Part shown: positions 1 through 7,678 of the stretch, piece by piece
Numbering within the stretch: position 1 is the first letter of the stretch
Layout of the letters: every line of letters starts with the position of its first letter
DNA from: Gammaproteobacteria bacterium UBA3067
GTDB lineage: Bacteria; Pseudomonadota; Gammaproteobacteria; Pseudomonadales; UBA3067
NCBI GenBank assembly: GCA_002366835.1
Contig: DFBZ01000131.1
Span: 4,276-14,071, forward strand
Reading direction: 5' to 3'
Length of the DNA stretch: 9,796 nt
Notes under the pieces: model-generated
The model's database searches: none
What the model was told of the DNA's origin: nothing
What the model saw: the letters and a program-made list of their open reading frames with translations, nothing else
Made by a program: the position numbers and the translations under genes

Positions 1-717
1 GAGCAGCTTGGCGTAGAAGTGAAGTATATTCCGGTTAAATCATACCCGGCGGCAATCACTGCGTTCCGTAACGATCAGGTTCAGCTTGCGTGGTTTGGTG
101 GTTTGTCGGGTGTTCGTGCGCGCTTATTAGTGCCCGGTTCGCAAGCCATTGCCCAAGGTTACGAAGATCAGTTTTTTAAAACGTATCTGATTGCGAACAC
201 AAGGGCCAATTTAAGTGCGAGTGAAGAATTTCCAAAAGGCATCAAGGGAAAGAGTTTTACCTTTGGCTCTAAAGGTTCAACCTCTGGGCGTTTAATGCCA
301 GAATTTTATATTCGCGATGCCTTTAAGGCGGCACCTGATGAAGTGTTTAGCCGTGTTGGTTTTTCTGGCGACCACAGCCGTACGATTGCGGGAGTTCAAT
401 CCGGCGCGTATGAGGTTGGTGCGGTGAACTACAGCGTTTGGGATACGGAGTTGGCTGAAGGAAAAATTGATTTAAATAAAGTGCGGGTTATTTGGACAAC
501 GCCAAGTTATCCAGACTACCAATGGACAATTCGCGGTGATGTTGACCAACGTTACGGCAATGGTTTTAAGCAAAAAGTAACCCAAGTTTTATTGAATATG
601 ACAGATGCCGATTTACTGGCAAGCTTTCCACGGAAACGCTTTGTAGCGGCGAAAAATAGCGACTATGTGCCGATTGAAGAAACCGGCGCAGCTATTGGTT
701 TATTGGGTGACGATTAA
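1..717 (+). CDS. PhnD-like ABC transporter substrate-binding protein (putative selenate/phosphonate type), 5' partial
   Basis: Periplasmic binding protein that captures an oxyanion or phosphonate-like ligand and delivers it to the ABC importer encoded next. The frame is open from base 1, so the start and signal peptide lie upstream of the window; the GTG at 19 is only an internal valine codon. Family marks visible: YPAAITAF and LAWFGG in the first lobe, the STSG ligand-binding loop at nt 277-288, FSGDHSRT with the conserved His, and NYSVWD. In characterised PhnD proteins the Ser-Thr-Ser loop and this His contact the phosphonate group. The pattern, including the late YPDYQWTIRGDVD stretch, most resembles proteins annotated as putative selenate ABC transporter binding proteins. 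The family is secure; the substrate is not. It stops 6 nt before the ATPase gene, consistent with one operon. Confidence 0.88.
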   Translation, partial: EQLGVEVKYIPVKSYPAAITAFRNDQVQLAWFGGLSGVRARLLVPGSQAIAQGYEDQFFKTYLIANTRANLSASEEFPKGIKGKSFTFGSKGSTSGRLMPEFYIRDAFKAAPDEVFSRVGFSGDHSRTIAGVQSGAYEVGAVNYSVWDTELAEGKIDLNKVRVIWTTPSYPDYQWTIRGDVDQRYGNGFKQKVTQVLLNMTDADLLASFPRKRFVAAKNSDYVPIEETGAAIGLLGDD

Positions 718-723
718 TCCAGT

Positions 724-1416
724 ATGGTTTTTCACTTAGAGCAGCACACTCTTTTTTACGGCCAAGCTTCCCAGAGTCATGGCGGGGCAGCTGCTTTGAG
801 TGATATATCGTTATCGATTAAAGTCGGTGAAAAGGTCGCCCTTATTGGCCCTTCGGGGGCGGGTAAGTCGAGCTTATTGAGTGTGCTGTATCAAAATGCC
901 GATGAGCAGTCGGCATGGTGTCCGCAAGATGGTGGCTTGGTCGACGCATTGTCGGTATACAATAATATTTTCAGTGGTGGCTTAGAGCGCCACTCTAGCC
1001 TGTATAACGCACTGAATTTAGTTCGTCCATTCGCTCGGCCACTTGCAGAAATTATGCAGTTAAGCCAGCAATTAGGCATTCGCGACAAATTATTTATCTC
1101 GGTCGATCAGCTATCTGGAGGGCAGCGTCAGCGCGTTGCTTTGGGGCGTGCATTGTATCGCCAGCAGGCCGTTTTTCTCGGCGACGAACCGGTATCCTCT
1201 CTCGACCCCTTACAAGCCAATGAATTATTAGGCTTGGTATTACAAAAACATAAAACCGCCGTGGTCAGCCTGCATAATCGCCGCTTAGCCTTGCAGCACT
1301 TCGATCGAATTATTGCTTTACGAGCAGGGCGAATTGTTTTCGATGGCCCAAGTAAGGGCTTAAGCGAGTCGCATCTTGATGTGATGTACGGGGCGAATGA
1401 AGATGGCGCAGAATAA
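724..1416 (+). CDS. ABC transporter ATP-binding protein, PhnC-like
   Basis: Cytoplasmic ATPase that powers the importer formed with the flanking binding protein and permease. The 230-residue chain contains a complete nucleotide-binding domain: Walker A GPSGAGKS (residues 42-49), Q-loop region around WCPQDG (65-70), signature LSGGQRQRV (130-138), Walker B AVFLGDEP (149-156) with catalytic Glu155, D-loop SSLD (158-161) and switch His184 in SLHN. The length is slightly short for PhnC (about 250-270), mainly between Walker A and the Q-loop. The ATG lies 6 nt after the previous stop. A weak GGGTGA sits 13 nt upstream, so translation is probably coupled. The gene ends inside the start of the permease gene. 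All catalytic motifs are intact. Confidence 0.9.
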   Translation: MVFHLEQHTLFYGQASQSHGGAAALSDISLSIKVGEKVALIGPSGAGKSSLLSVLYQNADEQSAWCPQDGGLVDALSVYNNIFSGGLERHSSLYNALNLVRPFARPLAEIMQLSQQLGIRDKLFISVDQLSGGQRQRVALGRALYRQQAVFLGDEPVSSLDPLQANELLGLVLQKHKTAVVSLHNRRLALQHFDRIIALRAGRIVFDGPSKGLSESHLDVMYGANEDGAE

Positions 1417-2944
1417 CTTTGCGCCAATTCAACGTATTGTATCCGAACAGTTAAAGGGCACTGGTCGGCGTTTATTTTGGCTTAGTGTTGCCTTTGGCGT
1501 TTCTGCGCTTCTGTGTATTCCTTTCGTCGATTTAACATGGCATACCGTTGAGCCATGGCAAGAGTTGTCACGTATCGGTTTCGGGATGTTAACCCCAAGT
1601 TTTGCGCAAATTGGTTTGACCGAGTTAATTAATTCGCTGGGCTATACCATTGCCTTTGCGTTTTTGGCGGTTGTTATTTCGGTGCCGTTGGGTGTTGTTT
1701 TTGCGATGCTATTTCACTGGCGCTTAATTCGTTGGGCGATGGCATCTGTTCGCGCTGTGCACGAGCTATTCTGGGGTTTGTTGTTTATGCAAATTTTCGG
1801 TTTAAGTGCTACGACGGGCTTATTGGCGATTCTAATACCTTATACAGGCGTATTTGCGAAAGTATTTGCTGAAATTTTTGAACAGCAATCGCCATTGCCT
1901 ACGCAATCGATGGGTAAAAAAGCAGCTATGCTTAGCCGTTACCTGTATGGTGTAATTCCGCAAAGTTATTCTGCCATGGCTGGGTATGTGCGCTATCGAT
2001 TTGAATGTGCACTACGGTCGAGTGCCATACTCGGCTTTATCGGTTTACCAACGTTGGGTTTTTTTCTTGAGAGTTCTTTCAAGCAAGGGGATTACAGCGA
2101 GGCCGCCAGTGTTTTTTGGTTGTTTCTATTACTTATTGCGACGGTGCGTTATTGGTTGAAACCAAAACTATGGTGGCTTTACACCCTAGCCGCTATTTAC
2201 GTGTTACCTGAAAGCCCTACTGTGCATGGCGCGACATTTTGGCAGTTTTTCAGCCAAGACATTTGGCCAAAAGCACTATTGCGGGGCGATTTCTCGGCAA
2301 CGACATTATGGCTCGATAAACAATTCTGGCGGCTGGCATGGCCTGCGATGGGCACCACCTTAGCGCTTACCCAAATTGCTTTGGTGTTGACGGGTATTCT
2401 TACATTGCTGCTTTACCCGCTAGCCACAAAGGTGATCGTGTCATCGGGCATACGTTTATCTAGTCGCTTTGTTTTGCTGTTTTTACGCTCTATGCCTGAG
2501 CTGATGCTGGCGTTTGTATTTCTTTTATTATTTGGGCCGTCGGCGCTTGCTGCCGTATTCGCCTTAGCGTTACACAATGCCGGTTTAATCGCGTTTCTAC
2601 TGGCGAATGCCAGCGAAGCCCAGCATAAATTAAATGCCACATCGGCGTATGCCAAGCGTGCTTTTGATCGTTACGGGTATCAAGAATTACCGCAACGCTA
2701 CGCGACCTTTTTGGCTTTTCTATTTTATCGCTGGGAAGTGATTCTTCGGGAGAGTGCGATTATGGGTATCTTAGGAATCGCGACACTGGGTTTTTATGTT
2801 GATTCTGCCTTTGAAGATATTCGTTTTGATCGAGCATTTTTCTTAATCATCATGACGGCATTGCTGAACATTACCGTCGATAGTGTTTCTCGAACCATAC
2901 GTCAACGTGCAGGATTAACGACAGCTAACTTGGCAGTGCGCTAA
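1397..2944 (+). CDS. ABC transporter permease, fused double PhnE-like protein
   Basis: Inner-membrane channel subunit of the importer. At 515 residues it is about twice the length of a typical PhnE, and it carries two related permease halves in one polypeptide. The first half has RAVHELFWGLLFMQIFG (119-135) and LRSSAILGFIGLPTLGFF (206-223). The second half repeats these as RSMPELMLAFVFLLLFG (364-380) and LRESAIMGILGIATLGFY (450-467). The offset is 244-245 residues, so this is a tandem duplication or fusion replacing the usual homodimer or PhnE1/PhnE2 pair. The conserved Glu-x(3)-Arg-(S/E)-S/A-A-I stretch is the ATPase-coupling region. Membrane segments include about 26-43, 82-107, 124-150, 236-252, 320-340, 369-403 and 452-470. 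The start ATG at 1397 overlaps the ATPase by 20 nt; ATG 1403 is an alternative. Confidence 0.87.
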   Translation: MKMAQNNFAPIQRIVSEQLKGTGRRLFWLSVAFGVSALLCIPFVDLTWHTVEPWQELSRIGFGMLTPSFAQIGLTELINSLGYTIAFAFLAVVISVPLGVVFAMLFHWRLIRWAMASVRAVHELFWGLLFMQIFGLSATTGLLAILIPYTGVFAKVFAEIFEQQSPLPTQSMGKKAAMLSRYLYGVIPQSYSAMAGYVRYRFECALRSSAILGFIGLPTLGFFLESSFKQGDYSEAASVFWLFLLLIATVRYWLKPKLWWLYTLAAIYVLPESPTVHGATFWQFFSQDIWPKALLRGDFSATTLWLDKQFWRLAWPAMGTTLALTQIALVLTGILTLLLYPLATKVIVSSGIRLSSRFVLLFLRSMPELMLAFVFLLLFGPSALAAVFALALHNAGLIAFLLANASEAQHKLNATSAYAKRAFDRYGYQELPQRYATFLAFLFYRWEVILRESAIMGILGIATLGFYVDSAFEDIRFDRAFFLIIMTALLNITVDSVSRTIRQRAGLTTANLAVR

Positions 2945-2990
2945 CGCCTTACTTAATAAGTCGCGTAAACAAGACTGCCAGTGCTCCATG

Positions 2991-3009
2991 CTTTTGTCGC
3001 TGACAAAGG
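2991..3009. other. Hairpin after the ABC operon
   Basis: An 8-bp stem (one G-T pair) CTTTTGTC / GACAAAGG encloses a 3-nt loop. It lies 47 nt after the permease stop. It could stabilise or end the ABC transcript, but no T-tract follows, so it is not a standard intrinsic terminator. The function is unassigned. Confidence 0.3.
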
Positions 3010-3010
3010 G

Positions 3011-3036
3011 GAGGTAACTTGCTGAGCAAGCACCTC
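3011..3036. promoter_or_regulatory. Inverted repeat upstream of the efflux operon, possible operator
   Basis: Near-palindrome with outer arms GAGGT / ACCTC and inner arms CTTGCT / AGCAAG around a central G; 2 nt separate the arms on the left and 1 nt on the right. There is no T-tract, so it is not a terminator. It lies 31 nt upstream of the candidate -35 of the adaptor/RND operon. RND efflux operons are often controlled by regulators that bind such palindromes, but no regulator gene is in the window and no family can be assigned. Confidence 0.3.
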
Positions 3037-3066
3037 TGATTGGGGCTTTCCCAACGCAGAAGACGC

Positions 3067-3095
3067 TAGGCACACTTCGCAATTTCGGCTAGACT
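3067..3095 (+). promoter_or_regulatory. Candidate sigma-70 promoter of the efflux operon
   Basis: TAGGCA (3067-3072, 4 of 6 with the -35 consensus) and TAGACT (3090-3095, 4 of 6 with the -10 consensus) are separated by 17 nt. Transcription would begin near 3102, giving a leader of about 44 nt before the adaptor ATG at 3146. It is supported by position and spacing only. Confidence 0.3.
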
Positions 3096-3145
3096 GCCGC
3101 GATATCCCCACCCCTGACATCCCAACATTCCAAAGTAATCTTGTT

Positions 3146-4240
3146 ATGTTCAAAAACTGTAAAAATAGTGCGCTGTATCCTGCGTTGGCTTTGATAGTCG
3201 TCGCGCTGAGCGCCTGCGATGCGGAGAAAGCATCCCAGGCTGAGACACCAAGGCCCGTTAAAACGACCACCGTGACAGCGAAAAGTCTGCCGGTCGTTCA
3301 TCATTTCTCGGGTGTGCTTGCTGCGCAGTATCAAGTGGATTTAGCCTTTGAAATACCCGGCATCCTCGTCTCTCGCGACGTCGAACAGGGGGGGGCAGTT
3401 CAAAAAGGCAAGCAACTTGCGAGCTTGGATGACACAGATCATCGTCAACAAATTGTGCGCATTGAAGCCAATCTTGTTGCCGCACAATCCAATCGAAAAT
3501 TTGTCGCCAGTGAACTGAGCCGCGCCATTAAGCTTAGTAACAAAGGCTTTACCAGTGAGACTCGGCTGGAACAATTGCAATCATTGGTGCAAACGGCGGA
3601 ATCAACGGTCATCGCACTGGAATCCGAGTTGGTGCTGGCTCGCAGTGTACTGGCAAAAACTCGGCTGCTTGCGCCGCGCGACGGTATCATTGGCGTAACA
3701 CTCGCCGAGGTGGGGCAGTTTGTTAATCCAGGACAACCCATCGTTAATGTCGTTACCGCAGATCAACTTGAAGTGCGTTTTCCGGTGCCTGCTGTCATCA
3801 GCGACGCTCTAGCGGTGGGCCTGAGTGTTCAGGTTCGATCCACCAGTGGCTCTACAAGCCCGCAGCAAGCTGTGATCACAAAAATCGCTCCGGCCGCCAG
3901 TCCTGCGAGCGGAACCGTTGAGATCACCGCAAATATCCTTAGCCCACTGTTAACGTTGCGCCCCGGTCTCAGTGTCGAAGTAGACATCACCCTTGGCGAA
4001 CAGGTTGATATTTTGACGGTGCCGCTAAGCGCCGTCATCAAGTTGGGCAAAAGTACCGCCGTGTGGGTGCTCGATCCACAAACCTTACAAGTTTCGCTGG
4101 AGCCCGTAACATTGGGCAGCACGCATAAAAACCAGGTCGTCATCATCCGGGGTCTATCCCAGGGTGAGCAAGTCGTTGTGGCTGGTGCGCACGACCTAAG
4201 CCCCCGAAAAACCGTAACTGTTCTACCTAATAGCCAATGA
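3146..4240 (+). CDS. RND efflux periplasmic adaptor subunit (MFP/HlyD family), lipoprotein
   Basis: Membrane-fusion protein that bridges the RND pump to an outer-membrane channel. The 364 residues begin with a lipoprotein signal: a hydrophobic stretch (10-23) and lipobox LSAC, with Cys24 as the lipidated residue. Asp25 at +2 is the known inner-membrane retention signal in E. coli, fitting an adaptor anchored beside its pump. Domain order: PRPVKT entry (35-40), first lipoyl half (about 60-97), coiled-coil hairpin (about 100-172), second lipoyl half with LLAPRDGIIGV and VGQFVNPGQPI (174-199), beta-barrel (about 207-285) and membrane-proximal domain (286-360). No clear Shine-Dalgarno precedes the ATG, but the start fits the signal peptide exactly. 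A G8 tract at 3388-3395 lies in frame within the first lipoyl half. The stop overlaps the RND start by 4 nt, so the two genes are translationally coupled. Confidence 0.9.
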   Translation: MFKNCKNSALYPALALIVVALSACDAEKASQAETPRPVKTTTVTAKSLPVVHHFSGVLAAQYQVDLAFEIPGILVSRDVEQGGAVQKGKQLASLDDTDHRQQIVRIEANLVAAQSNRKFVASELSRAIKLSNKGFTSETRLEQLQSLVQTAESTVIALESELVLARSVLAKTRLLAPRDGIIGVTLAEVGQFVNPGQPIVNVVTADQLEVRFPVPAVISDALAVGLSVQVRSTSGSTSPQQAVITKIAPAASPASGTVEITANILSPLLTLRPGLSVEVDITLGEQVDILTVPLSAVIKLGKSTAVWVLDPQTLQVSLEPVTLGSTHKNQVVIIRGLSQGEQVVVAGAHDLSPRKTVTVLPNSQ

Positions 4241-7200
4241 AGAACTTTAATCTATCCCTGTGGGCGATTAATCGCCCCGTCCTCAGTGCGTTTTTTATTG
4301 TCACGATTATTGCGCTGGGTATCGTTGCGTTTTTGAACCTCGGTCAACGCGACATGCCCTCTCGAACCGATCGAGTCATGGTCGTCTCAGTTCAGTGGCC
4401 GGGTGCGACAGCGGCAGAGATGGAGCAGCAAATTACCGACAAAATCGAACGGAAACTGCAAGAAACTCCATGGTTGTACAGCCTCCTCAGTTTTTCCAAA
4501 CCCGGTGAAAGTTTCATCCTCATTAATCTCGAAGATGGCACACCCAATGCTCCAACCACCGTTCCTGAAACTTGGTATCAGGTGCGCAAAAAAATTGGCG
4601 ACATGCGTCACGAGTTGCCTCCAGGCATTCGGGGGCCGTTCTTTAACGACGAATTCGGTGACGTGTTCCCCTTGGTTTATGCGCTTTCTGCTCCTGAGCT
4701 GCCCTTCGCCGAACTCAAAGACTATGCCGACCAGTTGCGCAATGATGTGTTGCGACTGAACATGGTGGAAAAGGCGAACTTGCTGGGGGTTCAGCCTGAG
4801 CAAATCGAGATTGCCTTGTCGCGCTCAAAAGTGGCGAGCTTTGGATTATCGCCGATGGCGATCATGACACAGATCCAGCAAGCTAACTCGATCGAGCCTC
4901 AAGGGTTTATCGAAGATGAGCAGTCGCGCTATTTCGTGCGCGCCAACCCGGGGTTCGAATCAGTTGAGGCAATCGGCGAGCTACTAATAAATTCTGTTGA
5001 TGGGCAAACGATTAGATTAAAAGACGTCGCCACCATTACGCGTGGCTATCTCGACCCGCCCAGAGTCAAGATGCGTTTCGATGGTGAGTCCGTTATGGGT
5101 TTGGCGCTATCGATGCGCGCTGGCGGCAATGTCGTCGATATGGGTAAGCAGGTCAGCGAACACATGATTGAGGTGCGGAAGAAATTGCCGGAGGGCATTT
5201 CGTTACGGCTGGTGAATAACCAACCCGAAGTGGTAACCGGAACGCTCAACCTGTTTCAGTTCAAACTGATGTTTGCCGTCTTGATTGTGCTAGTGGTTAG
5301 TTATTTCTCGCTGGGGTTTCGCTCCGGTTTGGTGGTGGCCACGGCGTTTCCGCTGGTGCTGGGCAGTACCTTTTTATGCATGTGGTATCTCGACGTCGAT
5401 TTGCATCGAATTTCGCTTGGGGCCTTAATCATTTCGTTGGGGCTATTGGTTGACGATGCCATCATTATTATCGAAATGATGATGGTGAAATTGGAACAGG
5501 GAATGGGGCGGATGAAAGCCGCTGGCGAGGCCTTTCGGTCTACGTCTTTTCCAATGCTAACCGGCACGCTGGTCACGATTATTGGCTTTCTACCGATGGC
5601 CATCGCCGAGTCGATGATGCGCGAATTTTTGTTCGGGCTTTACGGTGTACTGGCTATTGCGCTGATCGTATCGTGGTTGGTGTCGGTGTTTTTTACGCCA
5701 TTTGTCGGCTACTACCTATTGCCGCAAAAACAGGCTCAACCGGCCCATTCGGATGCGGTTTATCGCACCCCTTTTTACAACGGGCTGCGCACCATGGTGA
5801 CTTGGTCTGTCAGCCATAAATCCGTCACGTTTTTGATCGTCGGGTTGTTAATTGGTATGACCGTGATTGCCGGTATGCAGGTGCAAAAACAGTTTTTCCC
5901 AATAACGGATCGGCCCGAATTGGTTTTGACAATGTGGCTACCCGAAGGCAGTGCGTTTGCCGAAAATGAGCGCGTTGTCGATCAGCTCGACCGCTTGCTC
6001 GCTGATGAACCGTCAGTTGTTAACCATGTTACTTACCTCGGACGTGATACACCGAGAACATTCATTGATTTAAACATCGAGCAACCCAACGATAACTTGT
6101 CGAAGAGCATTATTTTGACCTCCGACGCGAACGCCCGTAACCAGTTGCGTGATAAGTTGGTGCGACGTATTGCGGAAGAAATTCCGGAAGTTCGATTTAA
6201 TATCGAATACTTTGCCTTTGGGCCGCCAATTGGTGCTGCGGTGCAGTATCGTGTGAAAGGGCCCGATCTCGACGTTGTCGAAACAATACTTCAGCAGGTT
6301 CGCTCCGTTGTTGACGAACACCCTGACACCTTCGGTACGCACCTTGATTGGCGAGGCTCAGTTAAAACGGTGAATATTAAGTGGGATAAGGGCCAGCTGG
6401 CACGACTCGGGTTGACGCAGCAGCAACTGGCTGGGCAGTTGAACAGCCTGATTCACGGCGTGCCCATCAGTCATTATCGTGAAAACACTGAATCCATCCC
6501 CATTGTTACCCGCTTGCTGCTGGATGAACGCAATGAAATTGCCGACCTGAACAGCCTGCCCATCAGTTTACCTCGCGGCGGCACTACACCCTTGTCCCAG
6601 TTGGCAACGGTGGAAATCGGTGTTGAAGATGGCATTCGCTGGCGTCACAACCATAGCCCGATTATGACCGTACGTACCTATGTCCCCGCTGAAGTTCAAC
6701 CGGCTACCGTGGTGGCTAATCTTCAGGCGGAAATCGATGCACTCAGGGCTGAACTGCCCAGCGGCTACCATATTGAGGATGGTGGATCGGTGGAAACCAA
6801 TGTGATTGTTGACGCTGCCATGACCAGTGCCATGCCTGCTGTATTCTTGCTTATTTTGATTACACTGATGATCCAGCTGCAAAGCGTTGGCCGAACGCTG
6901 TTAGTCCTACTCACGGCACCATTGGGTGTCATTGGCGCAATGATGACCCTGGCACTGTTCCAGCAACCCTTGGGCTTTGTTGCGCAACTTGGCATCACGG
7001 CTATGGCCGGCATCATTATGCGCAACAGCATCATACTGGTGGATCAGATTCGCCACGACATTGAGCACAACGCCCAACACCCCTGGGACGCCCTTATCGA
7101 ATCCACTATTCGACGTTTTCGGCCCATTGTTTTGACTGCGGCGGCGGCTATCTTTGCGCTGATTCCGTTAACGACAGATCGATTCTGGGGGCCGATGGCT

Positions 7201-7323
7201 TATTCCATGATCGGAGGGCTGACCGTCGCCACGATATTGACCACATTTTTTGTGCCCGCACTGTATAGCTTGTGGTATCGGGTCAAGCCAGATGGTGAGA
7301 CCAATGCTGAGAGAACTTCCTAA
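4237..7323 (+). CDS. Efflux RND transporter permease subunit (AcrB/HAE type)
   Basis: Inner-membrane proton/substrate antiporter of a tripartite efflux pump. The 1028-residue length matches AcrB-type pumps. Layout: TM1 about 12-34, first periplasmic loop about 35-340, TM2-6 about 341-492, TM7 about 528-548, second periplasmic loop about 550-860, TM8-12 about 866-1020. TM4 carries LLVDDAIIII with Asp406/Asp407, the proton-relay pair equivalent to AcrB D407/D408; this places it with drug/organic-type rather than metal-type pumps. In TM10 the residue equivalent to AcrB Lys940 is Arg929 (GIIMRNSIILVDQI), a conservative basic swap also found in some RND subfamilies. The pump is paired with the adaptor through an ATGA overlap. 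No outer-membrane factor gene follows, so a TolC-like partner must come from elsewhere. The substrate cannot be predicted. Confidence 0.93.
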   Translation: MKNFNLSLWAINRPVLSAFFIVTIIALGIVAFLNLGQRDMPSRTDRVMVVSVQWPGATAAEMEQQITDKIERKLQETPWLYSLLSFSKPGESFILINLEDGTPNAPTTVPETWYQVRKKIGDMRHELPPGIRGPFFNDEFGDVFPLVYALSAPELPFAELKDYADQLRNDVLRLNMVEKANLLGVQPEQIEIALSRSKVASFGLSPMAIMTQIQQANSIEPQGFIEDEQSRYFVRANPGFESVEAIGELLINSVDGQTIRLKDVATITRGYLDPPRVKMRFDGESVMGLALSMRAGGNVVDMGKQVSEHMIEVRKKLPEGISLRLVNNQPEVVTGTLNLFQFKLMFAVLIVLVVSYFSLGFRSGLVVATAFPLVLGSTFLCMWYLDVDLHRISLGALIISLGLLVDDAIIIIEMMMVKLEQGMGRMKAAGEAFRSTSFPMLTGTLVTIIGFLPMAIAESMMREFLFGLYGVLAIALIVSWLVSVFFTPFVGYYLLPQKQAQPAHSDAVYRTPFYNGLRTMVTWSVSHKSVTFLIVGLLIGMTVIAGMQVQKQFFPITDRPELVLTMWLPEGSAFAENERVVDQLDRLLADEPSVVNHVTYLGRDTPRTFIDLNIEQPNDNLSKSIILTSDANARNQLRDKLVRRIAEEIPEVRFNIEYFAFGPPIGAAVQYRVKGPDLDVVETILQQVRSVVDEHPDTFGTHLDWRGSVKTVNIKWDKGQLARLGLTQQQLAGQLNSLIHGVPISHYRENTESIPIVTRLLLDERNEIADLNSLPISLPRGGTTPLSQLATVEIGVEDGIRWRHNHSPIMTVRTYVPAEVQPATVVANLQAEIDALRAELPSGYHIEDGGSVETNVIVDAAMTSAMPAVFLLILITLMIQLQSVGRTLLVLLTAPLGVIGAMMTLALFQQPLGFVAQLGITAMAGIIMRNSIILVDQIRHDIEHNAQHPWDALIESTIRRFRPIVLTAAAAIFALIPLTTDRFWGPMAYSMIGGLTVATILTTFFVPALYSLWYRVKPDGETNAERTS

Positions 7324-7372
7324 AGGCTCCTAGTGCCCCGATTGATATAATTGTTCTGCTTTATAAGGCTGG

Positions 7373-7390
7373 TGCCCCCACTAGGGGGCA
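7373..7390 (+). terminator. GC-rich hairpin, probable terminator of the efflux operon
   Basis: A perfect 7-bp stem TGCCCCC / GGGGGCA with ACTA loop lies 50 nt after the RND stop codon. The following TGTTCAT is only weakly T-rich, so termination may be inefficient or need a factor. Placement after the last operon gene and before gene-poor DNA supports the call. Confidence 0.45.
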
Positions 7391-7409
7391 TGTTCATCAG
7401 GTGATGCAG

Positions 7410-7420
7410 AATAGGTTCTT
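7410..7420 (+). repeat. 11-bp direct repeat, copy 1
   Basis: AATAGGTTCTT, exactly repeated at 7679-7689. It ends 4 nt before the end of the IS630-type remnant reading frame. The two copies bracket 258 bp that contain the whole remnant. Confidence 0.6.
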
Positions 7421-7424
7421 TGTT

Positions 7425-7658
7425 TTATTGACCGCGCTCCCGACGCAGAGCCCAGCGTGGCACACTCGCTGCAATTTGTTTATTAGATAGTCACTCCTCT
7501 GGTTGAAAAATAATTCTGGATCGTACGACCAGCCCTTGAGGGGATGAGAACCGCCTCAGCAAACACCCCAGCTCCGCACGCTCATCTTCGTTGAGCTTGC
7601 CCCGTATCCGTACTTCTCGCGCTACAATCAATCTCCCGCCTTTATATAAAAACTGCAT
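7425..7658 (-). pseudogene. IS630-type transposase N-terminal remnant
   Basis: On the minus strand an ATG at 7658 opens 55 codons, is interrupted by TGA at 7493-7491, and continues in the same frame for 21 codons to TAA at 7427-7425. The reading before the stop includes KLNEDERAELGCLLRRFSS then PQGLVVRSRIIF. The reading after it begins LSNKQIAAS. Together these follow the helix-turn-helix N-terminus of IS630-family transposases (L-x-x-x-E-R-x-E-L ... R-A-R-I-I-L ... G-L-S-N-K-x-I-A). The TGA falls where a Gly codon is expected, so one change from GGA explains it. The DDE catalytic domain (about 250 residues) is absent, so this is a dead fragment. Identification is by motif recognition from memory; family confidence is moderate to good. 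Confidence 0.62.
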
Positions 7659-7678
7659 AGTGCCAAAATCTGTTTTTC

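Noticed and set aside
2951..2961. ACTTAATAAGT palindrome after the ABC permease as a terminator
   Set aside because: The stem is 5 bp and AT-rich with a 1-nt centre, and no T-tract follows.
2953..3334. Minus-strand frames covering the gap before the adaptor gene
   Set aside because: They run into the adaptor's signal peptide region, have no recognisable domain, and are less likely than a regulatory leader for this gap.
3829..4146. Minus-strand frames opposite the adaptor and RND genes
   Set aside because: All lie opposite well-recognised genes, show no family motifs, and have composition expected of antisense shadows.
4403..4759. 118-codon forward frame inside the RND gene
   Set aside because: It lies within the strongly conserved RND coding frame and has Ser/Cys-rich low-quality composition; it is a shadow of that gene.
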